64,000 nt of DNA from Dorea phocaeensis (lineage in GTDB: Bacteria > Bacillota > Clostridia > Lachnospirales > Lachnospiraceae): NCBI RefSeq assembly GCF_900240315.1, contig NZ_OEPZ01000002.1:248001-312000 (forward strand). Reading direction: 5' to 3'. This document shows positions 16,761 through 26,827 of this stretch, piece after piece (position 1 is the first letter of the stretch; each line of letters begins with the position of its first letter). A program made the translations under genes and the position numbers. The notes beneath the pieces were generated by a model. The model was not told where the DNA came from, searched no databases, and saw nothing but the letters and a program-made list of their open reading frames with translations.

Positions 16761-17819
16761 ATGGAAAATATGCAGACACTTCGAAATCTGCTTCAAAAAC
16801 TAAAGATCAGCCATTCTCTCTCTTTCGATGAATGGATAACTCTGATTAATGGGCGTACTCCCAAACTTTCAGAAGAATTATTTGCCATGGCCAGAGATCA
16901 GCGTCACCGCTATTATGGGCATGACGTCTATGTTCGGGGACTAATTGAATTTACCAATTACTGCAAAAACGACTGCCTCTACTGCGGCATCCGCAAAAGC
17001 AACAGAAATGCCCACCGCTATCGTTTGACCAAGGATCAGATTCTTGACTGCTGCAAAACAGGATATCAGCTTGGCTTTCGGACCTTCGTTCTGCAGGGAG
17101 GAGAAGATGGTTACTTTACCGACGAACGGATCATCGATCTTATCCATGCCATCAAAAAGGATTATCCTGACTGCGCCGTCACTTTATCTATCGGTGAAAA
17201 ATCCCGCGCCAGCTACCAGGCCTTTTTGGATGCCGGAGCCGACCGATACCTTCTTCGCCACGAGACCTTTGACCACGCACATTATGAAAGCCTTCACCCG
17301 CCAGGCCTGACTGCCGCCAGCCGCCAGAAGTGTCTGTGGGATCTAAAATCCATCGGGTACCAGGTGGGCACCGGCTTCATGGTCGGCTCTCCCGGTCAGG
17401 TAGCAGAACATCTCGCAGAAGATATGCAGTTTATCCAGCAACTTAATCCACAGATGATTGGAATCGGGCCTTTCATCCCGCACCATGACACCCCGTTTGC
17501 CGACCAGGCTGCCGGAACACTGGAGCTTACTTTATTTCTTTTGGGACTGCTTCGGCTGATGCTTCCAAAGGTTCTGCTTCCTGCAACCACCGCTCTTGGC
17601 ACCATTCATCCAAAGGGACGGGAACTGGGTATCCTCGCCGGGGCAAATGTTGTAATGCCCAACCTCTCTCCAACCGATGTGCGCAAGGATTATCTGCTCT
17701 ACGATAACAAAATCTGTACCGGAGAGGAAGCCGCCGAATGCCGCCACGATCTGGAGGAACGCATGCAGTCCATCGGCTATCAGGTCGTTACTGCGAGGGG
17801 CGATTCTCTCAATATCTAG
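16761..17819 (+). CDS. hydE: [FeFe]-hydrogenase H-cluster radical SAM maturase HydE
   Basis: A 352-residue radical SAM enzyme; the ATG at 16761 follows AAGGAG. The cluster-binding CX3CX2C motif is in FTNYCKNDCLYCGIRKSN (about residues 62-80), followed by the FVLQGGEDGYF glycine-rich strand. HydE acts with HydG and HydF to build the 2Fe subcluster of [FeFe]-hydrogenase. Gene order hydE-hydG-hydF supports the call over the related BioB and PylB. It lies behind a structured leader that probably controls its transcription. Confidence 0.93.
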   Translation: MENMQTLRNLLQKLKISHSLSFDEWITLINGRTPKLSEELFAMARDQRHRYYGHDVYVRGLIEFTNYCKNDCLYCGIRKSNRNAHRYRLTKDQILDCCKTGYQLGFRTFVLQGGEDGYFTDERIIDLIHAIKKDYPDCAVTLSIGEKSRASYQAFLDAGADRYLLRHETFDHAHYESLHPPGLTAASRQKCLWDLKSIGYQVGTGFMVGSPGQVAEHLAEDMQFIQQLNPQMIGIGPFIPHHDTPFADQAAGTLELTLFLLGLLRLMLPKVLLPATTALGTIHPKGRELGILAGANVVMPNLSPTDVRKDYLLYDNKICTGEEAAECRHDLEERMQSIGYQVVTARGDSLNI

Positions 17820-17912
17820 AAACGCTTGCCGCCGGCACACTATAAATATGTCATTTGGGATACCGTCTGGAAACACACAGCGATATCCCTGTTATAAAAG
17901 GAGGACTTAAAA

Positions 17913-19334
17913 ATGTATGATGTAAATTCCAAACATGCAGAAGACTTTATTAACCACGAGGAAATTCTTTCAACACTGGCTTATGCCGATGAAAACAAGA
18001 ACAACCTCCCTCTCATTGAATCTCTGATCGAAAAAGCCGCTAAGCGCAAAGGGCTCTCTCACCGGGAGGCTTCTGTTCTTTTGGCCTGTGAAGATCCCGA
18101 TTTAAACGAGAAGATCTTCCGCCTCGCGGAGCAAATCAAAAAAGATTTCTATGGTAATCGAATTGTATTGTTTGCACCGCTCTATCTGTCAAACTACTGT
18201 ATCAATGGCTGTACTTATTGTCCATATCATTTGAAAAACAAACATATCCCACGCAAGAAATTATCCCAGGAAGATATCAAACGGGAAGTCATTGCACTGC
18301 AGGATATGGGACACAAGCGTCTGGCGCTGGAAGCCGGTGAAGATCCGGTTCACAACACCATGGATTACTATTTGGATTCCATCAACACCATTTACAATAT
18401 CAAGCATAAAAACGGAGCAATCCGCCGGGTAAATATCAATATTGCTGCCACGACAGTGGATAACTACCGCCTGTTGAAGGAAGCCGGAATCGGAACCTAC
18501 ATCCTGTTCCAGGAAACCTATCATAAAGAAAGCTATCTGGAGCTGCATCCGACAGGTCCAAAACACGACTATGATTATCACACCGAAGCCATGGACCGTG
18601 CTATGGAAGGCGGCGTAGACGATGTAGGAATCGGCGTTTTATTCGGACTAGATAAATTCCGCTATGAATTTGCCGGACTTCTGATGCATGCAGAACATCT
18701 GGAAGCAGCATTTGGCGTTGGCCCTCACACCATCAGCGTTCCAAGACTTCGCAATGCCGATGATATTGATGCAGATGCATTTACAAATGGAATCGATGAC
18801 GACACCTTTGCCAAGATCGTAGCCTGCATCCGAATCGCGGTTCCTTACACCGGCATGATCATTTCCACAAGAGAAAGCCAGCAAGTGCGCGAGCGTGTAC
18901 TGCATCTTGGCGTCTCTCAGATCAGCGGCGGCTCCCGCACCAGCGTAGGCGGTTACTGCGAACCAGAACCGGAAGATGAAAAATCCGAACAGTTCGATGT
19001 CATCGACAACCGCACCCTGGATGAAGTCGTACAGTGGCTGATGAAAATGGACTATCTGCCAAGCTTCTGCACCGCCTGCTACCGAGAAGGTCGTACCGGG
19101 GACCGCTTCATGTCCCTATGTAAGAGCGGACAGATTCAGAACTGCTGCCATCCTAACGCATTGATGACGCTGGAAGAATATCTGATGGACTACGCTTCTC
19201 CGGAAACCAAACGTATCGGCGATATGCTGATCGATCGGGAAGTTTTAAACGTCCCAAATGAAAAAGCACGCGCCGTCGTGCTGGAGAACCTGAAGCTGAT
19301 CCGGGAAAACAACCGCAGAGACTTCCGCTTCTAA
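17913..19334 (+). CDS. hydG: [FeFe]-hydrogenase H-cluster radical SAM maturase HydG
   Basis: A 473-residue tyrosine lyase that makes the CO and CN ligands of the H-cluster. The N-terminal radical SAM motif is YCINGCTYCPYH (about residues 93-104), and the C-terminal cluster motif CTACYREGRTGDRFM with a later CC identifies HydG against ThiH. A GGAGG site precedes the ATG, 93 bp after hydE; that gap shows no promoter or hairpin. Confidence 0.95.
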   Translation: MYDVNSKHAEDFINHEEILSTLAYADENKNNLPLIESLIEKAAKRKGLSHREASVLLACEDPDLNEKIFRLAEQIKKDFYGNRIVLFAPLYLSNYCINGCTYCPYHLKNKHIPRKKLSQEDIKREVIALQDMGHKRLALEAGEDPVHNTMDYYLDSINTIYNIKHKNGAIRRVNINIAATTVDNYRLLKEAGIGTYILFQETYHKESYLELHPTGPKHDYDYHTEAMDRAMEGGVDDVGIGVLFGLDKFRYEFAGLLMHAEHLEAAFGVGPHTISVPRLRNADDIDADAFTNGIDDDTFAKIVACIRIAVPYTGMIISTRESQQVRERVLHLGVSQISGGSRTSVGGYCEPEPEDEKSEQFDVIDNRTLDEVVQWLMKMDYLPSFCTACYREGRTGDRFMSLCKSGQIQNCCHPNALMTLEEYLMDYASPETKRIGDMLIDREVLNVPNEKARAVVLENLKLIRENNRRDFRF

Positions 19335-19381
19335 CTCTCAAATAAGAACACGAAAGAAGGGAACGTCTGGAGGACACTATT

Positions 19382-20599
19382 ATGAGCTTAAATAACACTC
19401 CGTCTGCCGAAAGGATCCACATTGGGATCTTCGGCAGGCGCAATGCCGGAAAATCCAGCCTGATCAATGCTCTGACTGGGCAGAATCTTGCCATCGTATC
19501 CGACGTAAAGGGCACCACTACAGATCCGGTCTTAAAAGCAATGGAACTTCTCCCCCTCGGTCCGGTCGTTATGATTGATACTCCCGGTCTCGATGACACG
19601 GGAGAACTCGGCGCTCTGCGCATACAAAAAACCTATCAAATCTTGAATAAAACGGACATTGCTCTTGTGGTCATCGATACCACTGTCGGAATGACGGATG
19701 CCGATGCTGCTATTTTAACGCGGATTCAAGAAAAAGAGATTCCTTATCTTCTCGTTTGGAACAAGGCAGACCAGCTGGGAACAGACGCAGAATTAAAAGG
19801 GGATTTTGCTGGTTCCATTCCCAAGGAGCATTCTATTCTAATCAGTGCAAGCACGGGCAGCCATATTCACGAACTCAAAGAAAAACTGGCCTCTCTGGTA
19901 CCAACGCAAGGAAATGACCGTCGAATTGTCAGTGACCTAATCCGCCCCGGTGATTTTGTGGTACTGGTGGTTCCCATTGATAAAGCTGCGCCAAAAGGGC
20001 GTCTCATTCTTCCTCAGCAGCAAACGATCCGAGATATTCTCGATACCGGAGCCACTGCCATCGTCACCAGAGACACCGAGCTTTCCGATACCTTGAATCG
20101 GCTGGGCGAACCGCCTTCCCTTGTGATTACTGACAGCCAGGCATTTGAAAAAGTGGCAAGGCTGACGCCGCCAGAGGTACCGCTAACTTCCTTTTCCATT
20201 CTATTTGCAAGATATAAGGGAAATCTTAACACCGTCGTAAACGGTGCCCGCGCCCTTGATATGCTAAAGGATCAGGACACCGTTTTAATCTGCGAAGGCT
20301 GCACCCATCACCGCCAATGCGAAGATATCGGAACAGTCAAGCTACCTCGGTGGATCCGGGAACACACCGGAAAATCCCTAAATTTTGTATTCACCAGCGG
20401 TACCGAATTCCCGACAGATCTTCGCCCTTACCGAATGATTATTCACTGCGGAGGATGCACGCTGAATGAACGGGAAATGCAGTTCCGACTGAAATGTGCC
20501 GAAGATGCAGGCATTCCCATCACCAACTATGGAACTGCAATTGCATATATGAAGGGAATCCTTGAGCGAAGTATTCAGGTGTTTGAAAACAATCTATAG
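19382..20599 (+). CDS. hydF: [FeFe]-hydrogenase H-cluster maturation GTPase HydF
   Basis: A 405-residue scaffold GTPase. The G domain has GRRNAGKSSLINAL (P-loop), DTPGLDDTGE and NKADQL; a dimerisation domain follows; the C-terminal cluster domain has the CTHH and HCGGC motifs expected to hold the [4Fe-4S] cluster and accept the 2Fe precursor from HydE/HydG. It is the last gene of the operon and ends at a strong terminator. The hydrogenase structural gene is not in the window. Confidence 0.95.
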   Translation: MSLNNTPSAERIHIGIFGRRNAGKSSLINALTGQNLAIVSDVKGTTTDPVLKAMELLPLGPVVMIDTPGLDDTGELGALRIQKTYQILNKTDIALVVIDTTVGMTDADAAILTRIQEKEIPYLLVWNKADQLGTDAELKGDFAGSIPKEHSILISASTGSHIHELKEKLASLVPTQGNDRRIVSDLIRPGDFVVLVVPIDKAAPKGRLILPQQQTIRDILDTGATAIVTRDTELSDTLNRLGEPPSLVITDSQAFEKVARLTPPEVPLTSFSILFARYKGNLNTVVNGARALDMLKDQDTVLICEGCTHHRQCEDIGTVKLPRWIREHTGKSLNFVFTSGTEFPTDLRPYRMIIHCGGCTLNEREMQFRLKCAEDAGIPITNYGTAIAYMKGILERSIQVFENNL

Positions 20600-20603
20600 A
20601 TTC

Positions 20604-20650
20604 AAAAAAAGCTGTAAAGTTTTCATATCAAACTTTACAGCTTTCTTATC
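20604..20650 (+). terminator. Terminator of the hydEGF operon
   Basis: AGCTGTAAAGTTT and its perfect complement AAACTTTACAGCT form a 13-bp stem with a 7-base loop, followed by TTTCTTATCTTT. A very similar hairpin occurs at 31446-31486. Confidence 0.88.
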
Positions 20651-20736
20651 TTTATCATAGAAAATGAGAAATAATCTGATGTCAGCAACGCATAGGCATT
20701 CGTTGCCAGAATCGAAGCTCGTCTCTGTCTGTAAAT

Positions 20737-20878
20737 TCATTTTGCACAAATATTTGTCAAAAACAAATATTCTTTCTTTCCATCATGCAACCACTGGATG
20801 AATTCCGGAACACCTGGCAATACCTGATTGCCATGATAGATCACACCATCCATATCACAGATGAATCCTTTTTTTCAT
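20737..20878 (-). pseudogene. Fragment of a HAD-IIA (NagD-like) phosphatase gene
   Basis: From a potential ATG at 20878 the reading frame needs one A removed from a 7-A run (20869-20875) to give the HAD motif I and its surroundings: KKGFICDMDGVIYHG, then LPGVPEFIQWL and FLTN. Homology stops after LTN and a stop follows at 20737. The gene is thus broken twice: a frameshift in the homopolymer and loss of the remaining roughly 200 codons. The rest of the 20.65-21.07 kb gap shows nothing else I can identify. Confidence 0.75.
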
Positions 20879-21070
20879 TAAAATCGATTATGGATTTTAT
20901 CATGTTCATATGCGCCCTTCCTTTCTTGTTTCTTTAGAATACACCTTACTCTTTTCATAATAGAATAAAACTCTTTTTTCTACAAATATTTTCATATTAT
21001 ATCATCCACACATAAAATCAAATACAAAGTACTGTGAAATCAAAGTAAATATTTCTATCAACAGCACCTT

Positions 21071-21871
21071 TTATGACAACATCTCTTTCACACAAGTACT
21101 CCGATAATCACTCGGTGATATTTTATATCTTTCTTTAAATACTCGGTTAAACGTTCTCTGACTTTCAAATCCACTATCCAGACAAATGTTTGTAATAGAA
21201 TCACTCGTATTTTCCAAACGATGGCATGCATAGTTCAGCCTTGCATCGTTAAGATATTGATTAAAGTTTCTATGGAATGTCTTGGAAAAGAGTCTGGATA
21301 AAACATATTTGCTCACCCCCAGATCTTTTGCCATCTCTTCCAACGAAAACTTCTTCTTGAAATTTGCTGATATATAGGAAACTGTCTGGTAAATAAGATC
21401 ATTGCTCCCCACACTACTCTTTTCTACCAAATTTAATTTTCCTATGCAGCGTACCAACACAATTTGAAGATATGCCTGTGCAACAGTAATATCCGACTGT
21501 TCTGTCTCTAAAATTGCATTTATAACCCTATATACCTCCGGTTCAACCTTTTCCGCTTTGATGATTGGGTATTCAGGAGCCATGGATTGCATGATATCTG
21601 CAAATTTGGCTATCGTAAATGGCGATGCAATCAGATGAGTCGCTTTATTTACACCGGGTGTCAGTACCTGATAGTGATGAATAACATCTGGAAATACAAA
21701 GCCTATATCTCCTTTTTCCATATGGTATAGTTCCTGTCCGACACCAAGTTCTAATGATCCACTTGTTACACAAACGATCTCCAGTGCATCATGAAGATGT
21801 GGTTCAATATGTTTTGACTTCCTATTTATTGCTATAATCTCCTCTTTTGTGTCAACATATTTTAACTGCAT
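21071..21871 (-). CDS. AraC family transcriptional regulator with cupin-type sensor domain
   Basis: A 266-residue protein if started at the ATG at 21871 (MQLKYVDTKEE), which has GGGGAG seven bases upstream; an ATG 39 codons earlier lacks such a site. The N-terminal half is a cupin-like sugar-sensing domain (HIEPHLHDALEIVCV; HYQVLTPG); the C-terminal half carries two helix-turn-helix motifs (EEMAKDLGVSKYVLSRLFSK; ICLDSGFESQRTFNRVFKE). It lies downstream of the lacZ-GPH transporter genes on the same strand and may regulate them or a lost neighbour. Confidence 0.88.
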   Translation of the reverse strand: MQLKYVDTKEEIIAINRKSKHIEPHLHDALEIVCVTSGSLELGVGQELYHMEKGDIGFVFPDVIHHYQVLTPGVNKATHLIASPFTIAKFADIMQSMAPEYPIIKAEKVEPEVYRVINAILETEQSDITVAQAYLQIVLVRCIGKLNLVEKSSVGSNDLIYQTVSYISANFKKKFSLEEMAKDLGVSKYVLSRLFSKTFHRNFNQYLNDARLNYACHRLENTSDSITNICLDSGFESQRTFNRVFKERYKISPSDYRSTCVKEMLS

Positions 21872-21980
21872 GAAATACTCCCCTTTGCAATATTTGTCTA
21901 TATCTTCTTTCGATTTGGCAAGCAATCCTTTTACACCTATCTTATAATCAACTTGTAAATAAGGAAAGGAGGAATTGCAA

Positions 21981-22058
21981 ATGAGCAACCTAAAAAAATA
22001 TCTGAATGACCTTTTAGTATTCTACACTGAATATTTTGAGCATCCTTACCATGTATAA
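21981..22058 (+). CDS. 25-codon ORF with strong ribosome site (possible gene remnant)
   Basis: An ATG at 21981 follows a strong AAAGGAGG site and opens a 25-codon frame (begins MSNLKKYLNDLLVFYTEYF) that ends at a TAA at 22056-22058. A terminator hairpin follows at 22099. An 11-bp perfect inverted repeat (CCTTTTAGTAT / ATACTAAAAGG) covers its second half. The first 15 residues loosely resemble the start of Dps-type ferritins; this is weak, and the ORF may be the stump of a deleted gene. Confidence 0.35.
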   Translation: MSNLKKYLNDLLVFYTEYFEHPYHV

Positions 22059-22098
22059 ATACTAAAAGGACTATTTTGTGAAAACTGAATATTTTCTT

Positions 22099-22136
22099 AA
22101 GGCCATTTCACAAAAATGAAGTGGTCCTTTTTTATT
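22099..22136 (+). terminator. Intrinsic terminator after the 25-codon ORF
   Basis: AAGGCCA...TTCA and TGAA..TGGTCCTT form an imperfect stem followed by a T-run on the plus strand. Confidence 0.6.
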
Positions 22137-22221
22137 TTCAAAATACAGTTCTATCACCTTATATATAGAAAAAGCACTGTCTCATCGAGCAACGACCAGG
22201 CAACGCTTTCTCCTGTCAATT

Positions 22222-23619
22222 CTAATTTATGTCTGATGCATCTGTTACTTCATCTGCAGCAATTCCTTTTTCTGCTTTCAGTTTTTTATTTGCATCTTCT
22301 ACATTCATTCTTGAAAGTACAAACATAATCAATACATCAAAGATTAACGGAAGCCAAAGATACATAAACTGCATCATATCAAGTGCAGACTGCGGCTGAG
22401 TTGCATTTGTTCCGATATATCCACTGAACTCAAGCAGCCATCCAACAACAGCGGTTCCAATACCTCCACCGATTTTTACGCCAAGAGAAGTACAAGAGTA
22501 CATCGTTCCGTCAATTCTCTTTCCCTGTGTAAGATAAGTGTATTCAGAGCAGGATGCGATAACTGCATTCATATCTCCCTGCCATGGTCCCTGACCTAAG
22601 GCTGCAAGAGCTGTAAATGCTATCATCAGCGGAACACTGCCCATATATCCTGCAACAACAACAAGCGCTCTACCGATGACTGCTAAGACATAACCTCTTA
22701 AGTTCAGTTTATACATACCTTTCCACTTACCAACTAATGTCGGTGTGAAAATCAGGGCAATGATCAGTGGAATATTTACTGCCCATGCAAATTGTCCAAA
22801 CAAATTCTTATTTTTCAGTACCCATGTCATGTAATAAATGCCAGCTCCAATCATGGCACCATATAACTGCTGTAAAATATATGTTCCACAAATCATCATG
22901 TAATATTTGTTTTTAACAAGAAGCTTGAATGCCTGTACCATTCCGTACTTTTCATTATCATCCTTTACTGCTCCTTCGTTAAGTTCTTCCTCAGGAAGTT
23001 CCTTAACAGAAAGTGCTGAAATCGTATTTACGACAAGACCAATGATTGCATAGATAATAGCAACCGTTCTCCATGCTGCAGCATCTCCACCACATTTATC
23101 TACAAATCCAACTGTAATTGCCTGAATCAGAAGACTTGTTGAAAACGCAAAAATAAAACGGTAAGATCCCATCTGCACACGCTCTTTGCTGTTCTTTGTA
23201 ATCAGTGACGTAAGTGCTGAATAAGCAATATTGTTTGCTGTATAAAACACACCATTTAACAATGTGTAAGAGATAAAGAACCATGCATATTTAGCCGTTG
23301 TTCCCAAGCTGACTGGTACTGCAAAACAGCAGACCAGCGTAATGGCACAACCAATATATCCATATAGCATCCAGGGTTTCGCTTTTCCCATTTTACTGTG
23401 TGTTTTGTCAATCATTGATCCAAAAAATATATCCGTAAAACCATCAAATAGTTTTGATACGGCAATCAGGGTACCTACGACACCTGCAGCAAGTCCTACT
23501 GAGTCCGTCAAATAGACCATCATAAAAGATGTCAGGAACGCATAGACTACATTACCTGCAATATCGCCTGATCCATATCCAATTTTGTTATACCATTTCA
23601 AATACTTTTTTTCTTCCAT
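22222..23619 (-). CDS. GPH-family sugar:cation symporter
   Basis: A 465-residue, 12-helix transporter of the glycoside-pentoside-hexuronide family (MelB/LacS type). Visible hallmarks are GYGSGDIAGNVVYAFLTSF at the N-terminus and DIFFGSMIDKTHSKMGKAKPW at the loop after helix 2. It lies 170 bp downstream of a beta-galactosidase gene on the same strand and most likely imports lactose or another beta-galactoside (inference from context). A GAGGAGC site precedes the ATG. Confidence 0.9.
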   Translation of the reverse strand: MEEKKYLKWYNKIGYGSGDIAGNVVYAFLTSFMMVYLTDSVGLAAGVVGTLIAVSKLFDGFTDIFFGSMIDKTHSKMGKAKPWMLYGYIGCAITLVCCFAVPVSLGTTAKYAWFFISYTLLNGVFYTANNIAYSALTSLITKNSKERVQMGSYRFIFAFSTSLLIQAITVGFVDKCGGDAAAWRTVAIIYAIIGLVVNTISALSVKELPEEELNEGAVKDDNEKYGMVQAFKLLVKNKYYMMICGTYILQQLYGAMIGAGIYYMTWVLKNKNLFGQFAWAVNIPLIIALIFTPTLVGKWKGMYKLNLRGYVLAVIGRALVVVAGYMGSVPLMIAFTALAALGQGPWQGDMNAVIASCSEYTYLTQGKRIDGTMYSCTSLGVKIGGGIGTAVVGWLLEFSGYIGTNATQPQSALDMMQFMYLWLPLIFDVLIMFVLSRMNVEDANKKLKAEKGIAADEVTDASDIN

Positions 23620-23788
23620 CGAATTTCTTTGCTCCTCATCTTCATCGCACTTAGAATTTCAAAATGTCTAACAGAGTATGATGTCTAATTCTAGTTTTTT
23701 CTCTGTTTTTGTCTGATTGCTCTGTATATCCGGACTTTACATAACAATCAGACTCTCTTTCCTTGTTTACGGGTTACATGAAACTTTA

Positions 23789-26700
23789 TTATCCCTTTAT
23801 ATACGGTATCAGTGTAAACTGGAACCGGAATAATACATCATCAAATCGGTACTGCTCCAATACAACTGGACCACAACTATTAGAACCAATGCCATTTAGT
23901 GCATAGTCAACACAAAATACTACACTATCTGATTCTGTCAGTTCATAATTATGCGTTTTCTCCTCAAGTTCTTCCTGCGTATAATAAGAAGCATTGAATG
24001 AGAAGGCATTTTCCGCAGAGACCACAATTCCATATCGACTGTTGTTAAGCTCTATATATTCACAATCATAATGGCTTCCATTTTCCTGTGGGCGAATATA
24101 ATCCTCATGCAAATCATCTACATTTGCCTGATACAAACCGTGGCTCGCAGCCTGATGTTTGTCACAATAGCTTTCCTGTGGTCCCATTCCAAAGTATCGT
24201 ACAGCTGAAAGTTTTTTATCCAGGAACATCCTCACACCAAATCTTGGCAGGTCTGGGAATTCATCATCTTTTGTTACTTCAATATCTGCATCAATCTTTC
24301 CAGCAGCTTCTATTTTCCATGTGATCGTCACATCAAGAATCTTCTGTACTGTCTCTGCCACAACGGATGCATGGCTTGTAATTTTCACACCATGCTTTCC
24401 CTGCACGACCTCTGTCGTGTAAGCTCTTGTATAAGCTTTATCATAATGGGCTTTCTTCCATTCAGACTTAATGTACATATCGTTATCTGTTGGAGCTCTC
24501 CAAATATTTAATTCCATCGGATGGTTCAAGTATTCCCGCCCTGCGAATTTCATCTCTGTAAAGAGTGCAGTACGTTTGTCTATGGTATAAGCAAATTCAC
24601 GCCCCTTGATATGGATCTGTGTATCATTTTCATTTACCTGTAACTCAGAGTCCACTGCTGTTTTTTGTAGCCATTTCTCAGCAAGTTTACATTTTGCACC
24701 GTCTTTGCTCACCTCAATTTCATCGAATCCAAGAATATGGTCTTCATCCAACAGTGGCAATTCCTTTTTCAGATGGTAAATAAATTTTAAATAACATTTT
24801 CCACTCTCTGGCACATTGATTTTAAGGTTTATTTTTCCTTCACTGTGTGGTGCTGCTGAAACTTCTGGAAGTTTACCTTTGCTGATTACAAGCCCGTCCT
24901 GCGTCAGTTCATAACTGATCTTCACATAATCTTTCAAGTCATCAAAATCCATGTAGTTATGAAGCACCAGTTCTCCGCTTTCTTTGTCATAGGAAATAAC
25001 CCTTGCCGGGCGATAAACATTCTTGTATTCCAAAAGTCCTGTATGTACCGTTCTGTCCGGATATACTAATCCATCCATACAGAAGTTGCCATCATGAATT
25101 TCTTCGCCATGGTCGCCCCCATAAGCATATATAGTCTTTCCATTCTCAGCAGTTCCATGAGCAATCGCATGGTCACACCATTCCCAGACAAAGCCGCCGC
25201 ACATTTTATCATTATCCTGAATCATCTGGAAGTAATCTTCAAAATCTCCAGGTCCGTTTCCCATACTGTGACAGTACTCTACCAAAAGGAAGGGTTTGCT
25301 TCCATCTTTATCCAGATATTCCTGAATTTCGGAAAGCGCCGGATACATCCGGCTGTACACATCCAGATTGCTGTAATCATATGTTTCATCATAATTACGG
25401 TATCTTGCACTCTCATATTGTGTGATGCGGTCTGGATCAAAATTCTTTGTCCATTCCAGTGCTTTTTCAAAGTTGCAGCCATAAGCACTCTCATTTCCCA
25501 TTGACCACATAACAATACAGAAACGGTTTTTGTCACGTTCCACCATGAGTTTTACGCGATCAACGATTGCCTCTTCCCATGCCGGATCATCTGCAATCAT
25601 CTCATTCCATCGTTTGAACCGATTGTAATCGGTGTCTTCTTTTCTGTAGATCATAAATGGACCATGAGCTTCAATATCTGCTTCATCTATCACCATGAAT
25701 CCATACTTGTCACACATTTCATAGAAAAATGGTGCGTTCGGATAGTGGCTGGAACGGATCGCATTAAAATTATGCTGCTTCATTAACGTAAGATCGGTTG
25801 TGAGCTGTTCCAGACTGATTGTAAATCCAGTAACCGGATCGGAATCATGTCGATTGACACCACGGAATTTAATCTTCTGTCCATTTAGGTAAATGACCTG
25901 GTCTTTAATCTCTATCTTTCTTAATGCAATGTGATCTACAATTACTTCATTCTCTGTTTCAAGAATCAATTTATATAGATATGGATTTTCTGTATTCCAA
26001 AGTTCCGGACTTGCAATTTCTAATACAGCTGTTCCTTCTTCAGCAATACTTCCTAGTGCTACAACTGCTCCGTTTCTATCTTCAATCGAAATTTTTACAT
26101 TTAAGGGAAAGTAGAATTTCATTTCAATTTCTACTTTCGCAAGCATATCCTCAATTCTTGTTTTAATATGATAATCACTGATTGCCTGTTTTGGGCGTTT
26201 CAAAATATACACATCCCGAAAAATACCACTCATACGGAATTTGTCCTGATCTTCCAAATAGGAACCATCACACCACTTCATGACCAGAACCGCTATGCTG
26301 TTCTCTCCGTCCCGAAGGAGGTCGGTGATATCAAACTCACTGGTCATATGAGAAACCTGGCTATACCCTACATAAGAGCCATTGATCCATACATAAAAGC
26401 AACTGTCTACTCCTTCAAAGTTCAAAAAAGCTTTTGATGCTTTCTCATCTCTGCTGTACTCAAAATTATGTACATAAGCTCCACACGGAATATCCTGTGG
26501 CACATATGGTGGATCAAACGGAAACGGATACCGGATGTTTGTATACTGGTGTATATCATATCCTGCCATCTGCCATACACTTGGAACCTGAATCTCATCA
26601 AAATTTTCTGTATCATAATTCTTCTCAAAGAAAGAATCCTGAATGTCATAGATGCTGTTAAAATACTGGAACTTCCAAGTTCCGTTCAATAACTGCATTC

Positions 26701-26827
26701 GGTCTGACTCTTCCCTGTGCTCCACCAGGTTATCCATTCTTTTGGATGCCGGAATAAAATAGGCTCTAGCTGGCATTGTGTTTTCGTGCAGTACGCTTAG
26801 ATTTTCATAATAACGTGGTACGATCAT
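23789..26827 (-). CDS. lacZ: Beta-galactosidase, glycoside hydrolase family 2 (LacZ type)
   Basis: A 1012-residue five-domain GH2 enzyme hydrolysing terminal beta-galactosides. The acid/base glutamate is in MWSMGNESAYG (about residue 437) and the nucleophile in LLVEYCHSMGNGPGDFED (about 505). FNAIRSSHYPNAPFFYEMCD and EADIEAHG are further LacZ signatures, and the C-terminal Bgal_small_N domain is present. No signal peptide, so it is cytoplasmic and acts on sugar imported by the adjacent GPH symporter. A GGAGGAG site precedes the start; the divergent AraC gene at 27028 shares its promoter region. Confidence 0.96.
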   Translation of the reverse strand: MIVPRYYENLSVLHENTMPARAYFIPASKRMDNLVEHREESDRMQLLNGTWKFQYFNSIYDIQDSFFEKNYDTENFDEIQVPSVWQMAGYDIHQYTNIRYPFPFDPPYVPQDIPCGAYVHNFEYSRDEKASKAFLNFEGVDSCFYVWINGSYVGYSQVSHMTSEFDITDLLRDGENSIAVLVMKWCDGSYLEDQDKFRMSGIFRDVYILKRPKQAISDYHIKTRIEDMLAKVEIEMKFYFPLNVKISIEDRNGAVVALGSIAEEGTAVLEIASPELWNTENPYLYKLILETENEVIVDHIALRKIEIKDQVIYLNGQKIKFRGVNRHDSDPVTGFTISLEQLTTDLTLMKQHNFNAIRSSHYPNAPFFYEMCDKYGFMVIDEADIEAHGPFMIYRKEDTDYNRFKRWNEMIADDPAWEEAIVDRVKLMVERDKNRFCIVMWSMGNESAYGCNFEKALEWTKNFDPDRITQYESARYRNYDETYDYSNLDVYSRMYPALSEIQEYLDKDGSKPFLLVEYCHSMGNGPGDFEDYFQMIQDNDKMCGGFVWEWCDHAIAHGTAENGKTIYAYGGDHGEEIHDGNFCMDGLVYPDRTVHTGLLEYKNVYRPARVISYDKESGELVLHNYMDFDDLKDYVKISYELTQDGLVISKGKLPEVSAAPHSEGKINLKINVPESGKCYLKFIYHLKKELPLLDEDHILGFDEIEVSKDGAKCKLAEKWLQKTAVDSELQVNENDTQIHIKGREFAYTIDKRTALFTEMKFAGREYLNHPMELNIWRAPTDNDMYIKSEWKKAHYDKAYTRAYTTEVVQGKHGVKITSHASVVAETVQKILDVTITWKIEAAGKIDADIEVTKDDEFPDLPRFGVRMFLDKKLSAVRYFGMGPQESYCDKHQAASHGLYQANVDDLHEDYIRPQENGSHYDCEYIELNNSRYGIVVSAENAFSFNASYYTQEELEEKTHNYELTESDSVVFCVDYALNGIGSNSCGPVVLEQYRFDDVLFRFQFTLIPYIKG

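Noticed and set aside
23705-23760. GTCTGATTG / CAATCAGAC inverted repeat between lacZ and the GPH gene
   Set aside because: Stem of 9 bp with a loop of about 27 bp and no T-run; unlikely to be a terminator and left as a chance or minor mRNA structure.
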